In this document: positions 19,600 through 29,455 of the stretch, piece by piece | Layout of the letters: every line of letters starts with the position of its first letter | Position numbering within the stretch: the first letter of the stretch is position 1 | Assembly (NCBI RefSeq): GCF_900103735.1 | Contig: NZ_FMXE01000014.1 | Location: forward strand, 55,531-119,530 | Length of the DNA: 64,000 nt | Source: Algoriphagus alkaliphilus | GTDB lineage: Bacteria; Bacteroidota; Bacteroidia; Cytophagales; Cyclobacteriaceae | Reading direction: 5' to 3' | Notes under the pieces: model-generated | What the model was told of the DNA's origin: nothing | Database searches by the model: none | What the model saw: only the letters and a program-made list of their open reading frames with translations | Position numbers and translations under genes: made by a program

Positions 19600-20499
19600 T
19601 CAGTTATCCTGGTTTTCGACCAAGTCCTTTATTTGCTTCAAATTGTCGAAAAGCCTTTTCTCCGGAAAGTGCAGGTCTTTTTTCATGGCTGAGTTATCTC
19701 CGATTAGATCCCTCGCTTCCCCTTCAACAAATTGGTAAACGGGCTGAATCCCGAGAAATTCCCCCATGCGGTCAGCGATCTCTTTGATTGAAAGTGTGTC
19801 CTGACCTGAAATATTATAGGTAGCGCTTTTGTGCTTTGCAAATGAAGCAACTGTGGCCGCCGCAGCATCTTCTACATGAATCGGGTTAATTCGGATGCCC
19901 TTTTCTCCCTGTAATAAAATTGGTTTTTGACTAACTATGCTGTCCATCAGACGGGGGATTAACATCCCTTTCTTTTGATTTGGACCATAAATGAAAAAAT
20001 ACCTGAGTACGCTGACCTGAAAAACCGAAGAATAACTTTGAGACAATACCTCACCGGAAAGTTTACTTCCCAAATAATATCCCAATTGTCCAGGAGGAAC
20101 AATTGCGGAATTTTCGTGAAATGCATGCTCCCCATTTCCATAAACTCCACCCGAAGAAGCGTATATGAATGATTTTAATCCAACTTTTACGCCATAGTCG
20201 AGCAATTTTGCAGTGGAGGCTATATTGACTTGAAACACACTCAGTGCTTTTGCAGGGAAATCCCTGAAATGGGCAGATTGTGCCAAATGGATTATCACCT
20301 CTACTTTTTCAGGAAGAATTTCCAAAGACCAATTTGTCTCAAGGTCTATCGGAATATAATTCATTTCTTCGAGAGGTATTTTGGGAAGAGAATGGACTAT
20401 TCCAAAAACTTGATGTCCAGTTTGAATCAATAAATTACAAACTTCCCGTCCGAGAAGTCCATTGGCACCTGTGACTAAAACACTTGTTTTTTTAGACAT
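19600..20499 (-). CDS. NAD-dependent epimerase/dehydratase, extended SDR (299 aa)
   Basis: The start at ATG 20499 gives MSKKTSVLVTGANGLLGREV, the Rossmann glycine motif GxNGLLG. The catalytic pair is seen as YYLGSKLSGE (Y-x3-K), preceded by FIYASSGGVYGNGEH. C-terminal blocks such as GEKGIRINPIHVEDAAAATVASF and TYNISGQDTLSIKEIADRMGEFLG are typical of nucleotide-sugar epimerases and reductases. Length is usual. The gene overlaps the wzx stop by 8 bp. The substrate is probably a UDP- or dTDP-sugar or a lipid-linked sugar of this pathway. Confidence 0.83.
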   Translation of the reverse strand: MSKKTSVLVTGANGLLGREVCNLLIQTGHQVFGIVHSLPKIPLEEMNYIPIDLETNWSLEILPEKVEVIIHLAQSAHFRDFPAKALSVFQVNIASTAKLLDYGVKVGLKSFIYASSGGVYGNGEHAFHENSAIVPPGQLGYYLGSKLSGEVLSQSYSSVFQVSVLRYFFIYGPNQKKGMLIPRLMDSIVSQKPILLQGEKGIRINPIHVEDAAAATVASFAKHKSATYNISGQDTLSIKEIADRMGEFLGIQPVYQFVEGEARDLIGDNSAMKKDLHFPEKRLFDNLKQIKDLVENQDN

Positions 20500-21928
20500 T
20501 TTTAAAATTCTTAATAGGCAATAAAAACCATCCAAATCCCACAAAACTGGCAAGAATTCCAAGTTTCAATACTATTGATTTCCACTCTATCGAAGCATTT
20601 TGCATTAAAAAAGAAAGAACAAGTACAATCCCCATCAAAGAAATCAAGACCATCAGCCGATTGTAGGAAATATGAATGGGATGATACCGCTGAGTGAAGA
20701 AAAAATACCCAAGGGAAAGAAAAAGGTAAGATAAAGCTGTCGCTATAGCTGCTCCCAATGCTCCGAAAATGGGAATTAAAAACCAATTGAATCCAAAATT
20801 AACCCCGGCAGTAATCCAGGAGAGGTGTGCAAACAATTTGGTTTTCTTTTCAAGGGAGATCCCGATACCGGTAATTTGTTGCGATGCCTGAAAAACAATT
20901 GCAAATCCCAAAATTGCCATCGGTAAAGCACTCTTCAAATAATCATTACCCATGATGAAATGGATGATTTCACCGGAAAACAAGGCAAGCCCACCTGCAA
21001 GTGCCGCTATGGAAAAAACCAAAAGTATGAGCACATCACCATAGATTTTTCGGTATTTCTCCGGATTGTCGGTACGGATTTTTATTGCCACCGGACTCCA
21101 TGCCTGACCAAATGCTGCTGATACAAACAAAATGACGGATGCAAATCGGAATGATACGGAATAGATGCCAACCTCTTCCACCGTTGTTATGGAAGCAAGC
21201 ATCCAACGGTCCTGGGAGGAGAAAATCCAGTACGCCAAGGAGGAAAAAATAAAGGGATAGCCGAACTCAATTAACTCCTTCGACCATTTCTTGGAAACCT
21301 TCCCGATCGAAAAATCTTTCCGAATAAAATTCAGAGCCATAGGCAAAACCAAGAGAACAACAATAGCTTGGGCACCCAGCAAACCGTCAATACCCAAAGC
21401 CAAGGATACGACCATATAAAGTCCTGCCAAGGCGGAAAGTACTCTCGAAGTCATTGAAATGATCAAAAACTTCCAGGGAGAAAATTGAAGTCGGATCACA
21501 TCCAGGATAAACTGAGTCCATTGTGTTCCGCCCATCAGAAGCAATGCCGCTGTCAGGCCAAAATTGGAAAAAGGAATCACTTCTATTTTCCAAAAAACTT
21601 TTGTAGACATCACTCCGATAAAAGTGATAATTAAAACACTTGTGACAGTAAAAAAAAGTGTCACCAAACCCGAGGATACAATCTCTTTCCTCCTGTTTTC
21701 AGTGACATCCGTGTCCCAATAAAAGCGTTGAACAGCGTTGTTAAGCCCGAAATTTGCAATCACTCCGAGTAAAGCCGAAGAAGTGAGGATCAATTCAAGA
21801 AAACCGAACGATTCAGGTGAAAGAGCTTTGGCAATAAATGGAAAAGTGAAAAAGCTGATGATCTTGGAAATCAAATCAGCACCACCATAGATTGCAGAAT
21901 CTTTGGCTAATTGCCTGATTACATTCAA
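20492..21928 (-). CDS. wzx: Oligosaccharide flippase, Wzx family (478 aa), TTG start
   Basis: A polytopic membrane protein with about 12-14 hydrophobic segments. It starts NVIRQLAKDSAIYGGADLISKIISFFTFPFIAKALSPESFGFLELILTSS, the N-terminal block of MATE/MOP-superfamily polysaccharide flippases. It would move the undecaprenyl-linked repeat unit to the periplasmic face for Wzy. The start is TTG at 21928 in a TTGA overlap with the preceding glycosyltransferase stop. It sits centrally in the assembly genes. Confidence 0.9.
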   Translation of the reverse strand: MNVIRQLAKDSAIYGGADLISKIISFFTFPFIAKALSPESFGFLELILTSSALLGVIANFGLNNAVQRFYWDTDVTENRRKEIVSSGLVTLFFTVTSVLIITFIGVMSTKVFWKIEVIPFSNFGLTAALLLMGGTQWTQFILDVIRLQFSPWKFLIISMTSRVLSALAGLYMVVSLALGIDGLLGAQAIVVLLVLPMALNFIRKDFSIGKVSKKWSKELIEFGYPFIFSSLAYWIFSSQDRWMLASITTVEEVGIYSVSFRFASVILFVSAAFGQAWSPVAIKIRTDNPEKYRKIYGDVLILLVFSIAALAGGLALFSGEIIHFIMGNDYLKSALPMAILGFAIVFQASQQITGIGISLEKKTKLFAHLSWITAGVNFGFNWFLIPIFGALGAAIATALSYLFLSLGYFFFTQRYHPIHISYNRLMVLISLMGIVLVLSFLMQNASIEWKSIVLKLGILASFVGFGWFLLPIKNFKNV

Positions 21929-23217
21929 TCTACGATTCTGTTTTTAACTAAGGGATGGACAATCTTTGGACTCCTGTTGGGATACTCCCCGAGGAGAGGA
22001 TGAAAAAGATTGATCAGTGATTCCCGATTTCCCTGAAGGAATTCTATAATCTCCCCGAATACAAATCTGGCACTATCCAGACCATGATATTTCTCCACAT
22101 AATTCCTTCCCGCATCCCCGAGTTGATTTCTCAATTGTGGATGAGTGATCAATTTTCTCAGTACATCTACAAGGTTTTCAGGGGTACCGGATACTATAGG
22201 GCATTCTTCAAAATAGGACCATCTTCTAAGCGGGAGAATGTAGGATTCATCCTCCATATTGGAAATAACCGGAATTCCAGAGGCTAGCCCTTCCAATCCG
22301 TTCATCCCATGACCGGTAGCAATAAGCTGCTCAACCAAAATATCCGCTTCCTCATTCAGAATTTCTTTTACTCTGGAGTTTTGAAGCTTTTCAAGCAGAA
22401 TTAATTCAATTTTCAATCCTTCTGCTTGCAATTTTTTAATGGAATCGAGTATAAACTCTGAACCTTTGAATCCTCTGTGATTTGGGGCGTGAACGATTCG
22501 AACTGAACCATTTACCCCATCTGCATTACTCTTGCGGTTGGAGGGTTTCCATTGGTCCAAATCGATGTAAAGAATGGTAGGTGCCAATACATCCCACCTT
22601 CCAAAGCCATCTGGCCCCATAATTCCGCTAAAAAGAACATCCGCATTTTTAGACCAATAGGAAACTTGTTTTTGAATCGTGTCTTGTTTTAAAGCTGCTT
22701 TTGGATAGGACATCATCAAACCATGAATCAATCCTGTTGATCTGATATTTCGATAAACATAAGAATCAGAACCATAGGGCATCACCACAACCTTTTTACC
22801 TGCCAAACGAAACCAAAAGCTCTGGAAAAATTGAAATGGGGTATTCCCTAGAAAAAATCCATCAAAGGACAAAAAGAATAAATCATAGCTCCACAAACCT
22901 GAGAGAAAACCCAAATAGGGCTTCATCGGATGCAAAGCCCATGAAAATTCTTCTGACAACAATCTGTCCCAGTCTTCCCGCTTATTGATACTTGAGTAAA
23001 AATCAGTGGTATAAGTTTCGGAAATAAACCCGCTGCTTTTCATGGCTCGGGCCCAATAGCTATTATTTATTATAGGCGTGGAACCCCATACCAAAGCAGG
23101 TTTTTGTCTTCTTTTCCTCAACCCGATTGTAGCTGCCCAACAGGTTGCCACTATAAAATAAAGGGGGATCCAAAAAAAGGTTACTATCGAGGTAACCAAC
23201 TTTTTGAGGAGTTTCAT
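21925..23217 (-). CDS. Glycosyltransferase, GT4-like with N-terminal membrane segment (430 aa)
   Basis: Residues ~10-28 (VTSIVTFFWIPLYFIVATCWA) form a hydrophobic N-terminal anchor. The rest is a GT-B-like enzyme with RIVHAPNHRGFKGSEFILDSIKKL, EADILVEQLIATGHGMNGLEGLASGIPVISNMED and a C-terminal NLVDVLRKLITHPQLRNQLGDAGRNYVEKYH block typical of GT4. It is a paralogue of the protein at 18441-19577. The gene has a 4-bp overlap with wzx. Specificity is unknown. Confidence 0.78.
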   Translation of the reverse strand: MKLLKKLVTSIVTFFWIPLYFIVATCWAATIGLRKRRQKPALVWGSTPIINNSYWARAMKSSGFISETYTTDFYSSINKREDWDRLLSEEFSWALHPMKPYLGFLSGLWSYDLFFLSFDGFFLGNTPFQFFQSFWFRLAGKKVVVMPYGSDSYVYRNIRSTGLIHGLMMSYPKAALKQDTIQKQVSYWSKNADVLFSGIMGPDGFGRWDVLAPTILYIDLDQWKPSNRKSNADGVNGSVRIVHAPNHRGFKGSEFILDSIKKLQAEGLKIELILLEKLQNSRVKEILNEEADILVEQLIATGHGMNGLEGLASGIPVISNMEDESYILPLRRWSYFEECPIVSGTPENLVDVLRKLITHPQLRNQLGDAGRNYVEKYHGLDSARFVFGEIIEFLQGNRESLINLFHPLLGEYPNRSPKIVHPLVKNRIVD

Positions 23218-23230
23218 TCAGCGAAATTCA

Positions 23231-23776
23231 TCATGTTATTAGTTCTTTTGCAGGATTTCCGGCGATTTTACTTCCAGGAGGGAAGCTTTTGTTCACAAAG
23301 CTATTTGCACCCACGATACACCCATCTCCAAGAGATACACCCGAAGAGATAACCACATTGGGTCCCAAATAACAATTATTACCAATTGATACCGGAGCAT
23401 ATTCATAAGGTTCTACTCCCCCACTGACTGCCCATCGTACGGTGTCATGGGAGTAAATTTGAACTCCTGCTGAAATACTGCAATTCGATCCAATAGCTAA
23501 ACGTCCGCTTCCATCAATTATGGTAAAAGGTCCAATCCAAGTTCTTTCTCCCACCTGCACATTACCGAAAACATATGCGGAATCATAAATTGATGAACCT
23601 TCGCCAAATCCGAGTTTTTTTGCTCTCTCCCAGCGATCAAACAATAACTCATTAAAGGGAAGTGACCGGTTTAAATCTGACTTGAACATCTGATCCAATT
23701 CACCCTTGAGTGTCTCCAATTTCTTGAGTAAGTCCAATTCTTGGGGTGTATTACTCAGTTTTTCCTTACGATTCAT
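23231..23776 (-). CDS. Left-handed beta-helix acyltransferase (181 aa)
   Basis: Hexapeptide repeats run through the second half: GSNCSISAGVQIYSHD, IGNNCYLGPNVVISSGVSLGDGCIVGANSFVNKSF, then the closing GSKIAGNPAKELI. This is the LbH fold of WbbJ/CysE-like O- or N-acetyltransferases. The N-terminal ~60 residues are polar and helical and not part of the helix. It likely acetylates a sugar of the repeat unit from acetyl-CoA. The start overlaps the asnB copy 2 stop in an ATGA junction. Confidence 0.83.
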   Translation of the reverse strand: MNRKEKLSNTPQELDLLKKLETLKGELDQMFKSDLNRSLPFNELLFDRWERAKKLGFGEGSSIYDSAYVFGNVQVGERTWIGPFTIIDGSGRLAIGSNCSISAGVQIYSHDTVRWAVSGGVEPYEYAPVSIGNNCYLGPNVVISSGVSLGDGCIVGANSFVNKSFPPGSKIAGNPAKELIT

Positions 23777-25665
23777 TCAATTTTCTCATTGTTGAGGAAA
23801 ATCCTGCACCACCATTCGAAATTCATAAAACTCCAAATCAGCAATCGGTGGTTGATATGCTGATCAATATGCTCATGCACTATTTTACGTATGTATTCTT
23901 GGTTGATAAACTCCGAGGAAACAGTCTTTTTATCCAGTAAGAGTTCTTTGATGTAGGCCGCATTTTCCCCACGGTACCAACTTTCATCAGGGGCAGAAAA
24001 TCCCTGTTTTTTACGGTTGATAATTTTTTCGGGCATGAAATTTAGCATGGCCTTTCTCAGGACATTTTTACCGTCATCAAATTCCTGATAGGATTTGCTG
24101 CGCTTTCTAAAGTCATTCTCATTGATTGTGAGCATCTGCTCAAGATTTCCCAGCTTAAAGTTTACGGGAATCTTTTGGGCAAAATTGACCAATTCATTAT
24201 CCAAAAACGGGAAGCGCTCCTCCAAACCATTGGCCATACTCAGCTTATCTCCCACCAACAGAAGACCGGGAAGGAAGGTCTTTGCTTCGAAATACAATGA
24301 GTTGTTGATATGATCCTCCGGGGTATTATATTGGAGCTTATCATTAAAAGTAAAAACCCGCTCAAAGATTCTTTTGGGATCGGAAAAGTCAACTTGCTTT
24401 CGGATTTCGGGAACGAATAGCTCCTCCCGCTGTTGATCAGGAACTAATCTTTGCCAAAACTCATAGTAGAGGTCGAAAAACTCCCGTTGACTTACCGATT
24501 TAAAAATTCGGTAATACCTCCACGGATATCCACCGAAAAGTTCATCTCCACCAGTCCCTTGAAGACAGACTTTGACAAACTTGGAGGCCAATCGAGATAT
24601 GTAATAGTTGGGATAGGACATTCCCACCCTTAAGTCCTCAAGGTGATAAACCACCCTTGGCAAAGACCATCGAATGTCTCCGGCATTCAAAACCTGCTCA
24701 TAATGTTCGGTTTTGAAATAATTTGCCATTAACTCCGCATCTCTCCTTTCGTCATAATTTGCTTCCACACCCGTGACTTCACTCATGTCAAACCCACAGG
24801 TAAATGTGGTAAGCCGCTTTACGTGTTTGGAAGCCTGGGCAGTGATCGAACCTGAATCCATTCCCCCCGATAAATATGATCCTACAGGCACATCGGCTAT
24901 CATTTGACGGGAAACAGCCTGTTTGAACAACTTTTCAGTTGTAGAAATAGCATCCTCAAAGCTTAAACTTGGATCAGTTTTGGTAAAGTCATAATCCCAC
25001 CAAGAGTGATGTTTAATGGACTCGGTATGCGCATCAATTTTGACTGTATTGGCAGGCGGTAGCATATTTACTCCCGCAAAAAGCGTCCGAAAGCTGAACA
25101 TATTCTGAAAGGTGAAATACTCATTCAGTGCCTCAGGATTTAGTTTTGTCGAAAAGGAGGGATGAGCAATTATGGCTTTTATTTCAGAGGCAAATACCAA
25201 CGTTCTTCCTGTAAACCAATAATAGAGAGGTTTAACGCCATAGCGATCACGGGAAAGATATAAGGCCTGTTCGGCTTTATTCCATGCCCCTACAGCAAAC
25301 ATACCATCCAGTCTTTCAAAAAAAGAAGGACCATAAGCAGCCAAACCTTCCACCAAAACTTCGGTGTCAGTAGTAGAGACAAATTCATGCCCTTTGGCCC
25401 TCAATTCCTGCTTAAGTTGGAGGAAATTATAAATACACCCGTTAAACACCACTACCCAATTACCGTCTTTCGAGGTCATGGGTTGGGCACCTCTGGGTGA
25501 AGTATCCAAAATTGCCAAGCGACGATGTGCCAAGGCAATGGAATTTTCAGTAAAATAACCATCTCCGTCCGGTCCTCGGTGGGCTATGGCATCTGACATT
25601 TTCTTTAAGGCACTCAGCCCAAATGGCTCTCCATTTAGATTATAGACCCCTACTATTCCGCACAT
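23773..25665 (-). CDS. asnB: Asparagine-synthase-like glutamine amidotransferase (630 aa), copy 2
   Basis: Starts MCGIVGVYNLNGEPF with Cys2 as nucleophile; the glutaminase domain has RGPDGDGYF, NGCIYNFLQLK and LDGMFAVGAWN. The synthetase domain has the pyrophosphatase loop SYLSGGMDSGSITAQ, with Gly in place of the second Ser of SGGxDSS. It differs clearly from the copy at 16569-18440, so it is not a recent duplicate. Two such enzymes in a uronate-producing cluster suggest amidation of two different uronic acids or two positions. Neighbours are an acyltransferase and a DegT aminotransferase, both sugar-modifying. Confidence 0.87.
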   Translation of the reverse strand: MCGIVGVYNLNGEPFGLSALKKMSDAIAHRGPDGDGYFTENSIALAHRRLAILDTSPRGAQPMTSKDGNWVVVFNGCIYNFLQLKQELRAKGHEFVSTTDTEVLVEGLAAYGPSFFERLDGMFAVGAWNKAEQALYLSRDRYGVKPLYYWFTGRTLVFASEIKAIIAHPSFSTKLNPEALNEYFTFQNMFSFRTLFAGVNMLPPANTVKIDAHTESIKHHSWWDYDFTKTDPSLSFEDAISTTEKLFKQAVSRQMIADVPVGSYLSGGMDSGSITAQASKHVKRLTTFTCGFDMSEVTGVEANYDERRDAELMANYFKTEHYEQVLNAGDIRWSLPRVVYHLEDLRVGMSYPNYYISRLASKFVKVCLQGTGGDELFGGYPWRYYRIFKSVSQREFFDLYYEFWQRLVPDQQREELFVPEIRKQVDFSDPKRIFERVFTFNDKLQYNTPEDHINNSLYFEAKTFLPGLLLVGDKLSMANGLEERFPFLDNELVNFAQKIPVNFKLGNLEQMLTINENDFRKRSKSYQEFDDGKNVLRKAMLNFMPEKIINRKKQGFSAPDESWYRGENAAYIKELLLDKKTVSSEFINQEYIRKIVHEHIDQHINHRLLIWSFMNFEWWCRIFLNNEKIE

Positions 25666-25669
25666 AAAT

Positions 25670-26818
25670 TTAGAGGGCCTTTATTGCCGCAACCACATAT
25701 TCAAAATCCTCACTGCTCATTCGATTGTGTAAAGGAATGGCCATGGAATAATCGTTGGCAGCTTGGGCACCAGGAAAATCAGACGCTTTGATTTGGTATG
25801 TTTCTTTATAGAAATTCAGCATATGAACGGCATGGGTTCCGGGACGCGTGGAGATTCCCATCTCCTGCAATTTTTCCATGATTTCATTTCTGGAAAAAGG
25901 AGCTTTACTTTCATCTACAAAGCAGGCAAAGGATTGCCAGCCATGTTTGTAATCTTTTCCAAAGCTTGGTGTGCGCAGCCACTCAACTGACGCCAATTCT
26001 TTTTTGTAATAAGCAGCCCAGATTTCGCGCTCATCAATATATTGGTCTAATTTTTTCAATTGAACTACACCCACAGCCCCCTGCAAGTCTGTCATTCGAT
26101 AATTGAAGCCCATCAGATTAAAATCTGGTAGGATATAGGGACGTGGACCATGGTGGCGCTGCTCCTCAGAAATGGAAGCACCGTGATTTCTTAGCATTCC
26201 CATCAGATCCGCCAATCTGTCATCATTGGTAGTGATCATCCCTCCTTCACCGGTCGTGATTGATTTTCTGGGATGAAAAGAAAAACATCCGATCGTGCCT
26301 AAAGCACCCGCAGGAACTCCTTTATATCCTGCTCCCGCTGCACAGGCTCCATCTTCGACCAAAGGAATAGCCCCTGCAATTTTCTTAATCTCATCCATAT
26401 CAGCACATAAGCCGAACAAATGGACAGGAATAATCGCTTTGGTTTTGGATGTAATTCTTTTTTTGAGATCGACCGGATCAATATTAAAAGTCACTGGATC
26501 CACATCTGCAAAGACAACTTTAGCTCCGCAATAGAGGACAACGTTGGCGGTAGAAACCCATGTGAATGCAGGAACAATTACCTCATCTCCCGGACCAATC
26601 CCCAATGCGACCAAAGCCAAATGCAGGGCAGTAGTCGCGCTGGTCACTGCTAAGGCATGTTTAACCTGATGACGTTCTGCAAAGATTTTTTCAAATTCAC
26701 GCACCTTTGGACCACTGGTTATCCAACCACTCATCAGAGGCTCTTTAGTGGCCTCCCACTCTTCAATTCCAGTCATAGGTAGCGAAATGGGTATATTTCG
26801 CTTTTCTGTTAAATTCAT
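25670..26818 (-). CDS. DegT/DnrJ/EryC1/StrS-family sugar aminotransferase (382 aa)
   Basis: A PLP enzyme that makes amino sugars from nucleotide-linked keto-sugars. It has VKHALAVTSATTALHLALVALGIGPGDEVIVPAFTWVSTANVVLYCGAKVVFADVD, then VEDGACAAGAGYKGVPAGALG and the PLP-lysine block CFSFHPRKSITTGEGGMI, with Lys near residue 184. Length is typical. It is distinct from the WbpE-like aminotransferase at 29452-30582, so the polymer may contain a second amino sugar such as a 4-amino-4-deoxy sugar. It lies directly downstream of the epimerase gene at 26848. Confidence 0.88.
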   Translation of the reverse strand: MNLTEKRNIPISLPMTGIEEWEATKEPLMSGWITSGPKVREFEKIFAERHQVKHALAVTSATTALHLALVALGIGPGDEVIVPAFTWVSTANVVLYCGAKVVFADVDPVTFNIDPVDLKKRITSKTKAIIPVHLFGLCADMDEIKKIAGAIPLVEDGACAAGAGYKGVPAGALGTIGCFSFHPRKSITTGEGGMITTNDDRLADLMGMLRNHGASISEEQRHHGPRPYILPDFNLMGFNYRMTDLQGAVGVVQLKKLDQYIDEREIWAAYYKKELASVEWLRTPSFGKDYKHGWQSFACFVDESKAPFSRNEIMEKLQEMGISTRPGTHAVHMLNFYKETYQIKASDFPGAQAANDYSMAIPLHNRMSSEDFEYVVAAIKAL

Positions 26819-26847
26819 CAGTTCTGAATTATCTGTTTATTAATTAA

Positions 26848-27828
26848 TCAGCCTCTATCCACTCCTGTGGTAATCCTCCATTCAATCAGTTTGAGTAATC
26901 CTTCTCTCAAGCCGTAGTGGTAAAGGAAACCCAATTCTTCCTCTGCTTTCTTTCTGGAACCAATTCTGTTTTGAACCAATGCTCTGGCATCATCAGCAGA
27001 ATAAGGCTTATATATCACTTCCAAATTAGAATTTTTCAATTCCAAAATTAGATTGCATAGCTCACGAATGGAGGTTTGGACTTCCGTACCTACATTGTAC
27101 ATGCCAAATTTCGTGTTGCTTTTCAAAGCTTGAACATTGCATCTGGCGACATCCTCTACGTAGATAAAATCATAGGCTTGACTACCGTCCCCATTGATGG
27201 TGGGCGGTTCATTGGCTTCGATCTTATTGAGCATGATCGGAACCACACCTGTGTACGCTGCGGTTTGGTCTTGATGCGGGCCGTAGACATTCATATATCT
27301 CAGACCAATTACTTCTAGTCCATATCGGTCATGAAAAGCAGCAGCCATAGCTTCTCCTGCAATTTTTGTTGCGCCATAGAAGTTTTTATTGTTAAAGGGA
27401 TGGCTTTCAGTCATTGGAAGTTCAACAGCATCACCATACACAGAAGCAGAAGATGACCAAATCAGCTTTTTGATATTGTTTGCCACGCATGCCTCAAGTA
27501 CATTGAATGTTCCTGCAATATTCACTTCAAAGGCAGTCCTTGGATAGTCTTTGCAATGCAACAACCACATCGCTGCCAGACATATTACATAGTCTTTGCC
27601 CTTCATGGCAGCATTTAAGATGTCGATTTCTCGGACATCTCCTCCAATGGGAAAAATGGTACATCTTGGGTCTTTGAGCTGTTCTTGCAAATAATCTTTT
27701 TTACCTCTGGCAAAATTATCATATACAACCACCTCAGCCACGGCTTCTTTCAACAGCTCGGAAACAACAAAACTGCCGATAAATCCGGCACCACCGATCA
27801 CAAGGATTTTTGAATCTTTCAATTCCAT
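26848..27828 (-). CDS. NAD-dependent nucleotide-sugar epimerase/dehydratase (326 aa)
   Basis: An extended SDR enzyme with the N-terminal NAD motif ILVIGGAGFIGSFVVSELL. Other blocks are LIWSSSASVYGD, the catalytic FYGATKIAGEAMA (Y-x3-K) and LRYMNVYGPHQ. The C-terminal VNPIxxDDAR-like segment is seen as YKPYSADDARALVQNRIGSRKKAEEELGF, typical of UDP-glucose/UDP-GlcNAc 4-epimerase relatives. It probably forms the keto- or epimeric sugar used by the adjacent aminotransferase. The gene sits 12 bp after the WbpB stop. Confidence 0.85.
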   Translation of the reverse strand: MELKDSKILVIGGAGFIGSFVVSELLKEAVAEVVVYDNFARGKKDYLQEQLKDPRCTIFPIGGDVREIDILNAAMKGKDYVICLAAMWLLHCKDYPRTAFEVNIAGTFNVLEACVANNIKKLIWSSSASVYGDAVELPMTESHPFNNKNFYGATKIAGEAMAAAFHDRYGLEVIGLRYMNVYGPHQDQTAAYTGVVPIMLNKIEANEPPTINGDGSQAYDFIYVEDVARCNVQALKSNTKFGMYNVGTEVQTSIRELCNLILELKNSNLEVIYKPYSADDARALVQNRIGSRKKAEEELGFLYHYGLREGLLKLIEWRITTGVDRG

Positions 27829-27840
27829 ATTCTATTCAGA

Positions 27841-28824
<984 letters not shown>

Positions 28825-28879
28825 TCATTGGTGCCAAGTCCATCTGAAAAAGTCTGTTTTTGGATGGGTGACAACTCGT

Positions 28880-29455
28880 TTAATTAATTTTTGAAACAAC
28901 TCCGTTTTTGAGTTGATATTTTTCATTTGACTCGGGGCAAATAGCAATGCCATCGGTGCCAAAAACCAATTTATGACCATACTCACTCATCCAGCCAATC
29001 TGTTTGGACGGATTTCCTACCACCAATGCATAGGATGGAATTGTCTTCGTGACCACCGCACCTGCACCGATGAAAGCAAACTCCCCAATGTCATGTCCAC
29101 AGACAATTGTCGAGTTTGCTCCGATTGAAGCACCTCTACCGACATGGGTTTTGGAATATTGTCCGCGGCGATTGACAGCACTTCTGGGGTTTATCACATT
29201 TGTAAAAACCATCGAAGGACCTAAAAACACATCATCATCGCAAGTAACACCTGTATAAATGGAGACGTTGTTTTGAACTTTCACATTATTACCCAACACT
29301 ACTTCAGGAGAAATCACCACGTTTTGTCCGATGTTACAGTTTTCTCCCAGCTTGCAGTTGGGCATCAGGTGCGAAAAGTGCCAAATTTTGGTTCCTTTTC
29401 CGATTTCGCAGCCTTCATCTACGATGGCTGTTTCATGTGCGTAATATTCCTTCAT
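28880..29455 (-). CDS. wbpD: UDP-2-acetamido-3-amino-2,3-dideoxy-D-glucuronate N-acetyltransferase, WbpD/WlbB (191 aa)
   Basis: A left-handed beta-helix acetyltransferase. It starts EYYAHETAIVDEGCEIGKGTKIWHFSHLMPNCKLGENCNIGQNVVISPEVVLG, the typical WbpD/WlbB entry, followed by FLGPSMVFTNVINPRSAVNRRGQYSKTHVGRGASIGANSTIVCGHDIGEFAFIGAGAVVTK. It would acetylate the 3-amino group with acetyl-CoA, the last step of UDP-GlcNAc(3NAc)A synthesis. The ATG overlaps the wbpE stop in an ATGA junction. Length matches the family. Confidence 0.93.
   Translation of the reverse strand: MKEYYAHETAIVDEGCEIGKGTKIWHFSHLMPNCKLGENCNIGQNVVISPEVVLGNNVKVQNNVSIYTGVTCDDDVFLGPSMVFTNVINPRSAVNRRGQYSKTHVGRGASIGANSTIVCGHDIGEFAFIGAGAVVTKTIPSYALVVGNPSKQIGWMSEYGHKLVFGTDGIAICPESNEKYQLKNGVVSKIN

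Noticed and set aside
16569..25665. Calling the two asnB genes housekeeping asparagine synthetases
   Set aside because: Their position in a polysaccharide operon, their divergence from each other and the uronate-making neighbours argue for sugar amidation, though asparagine synthesis cannot be excluded.
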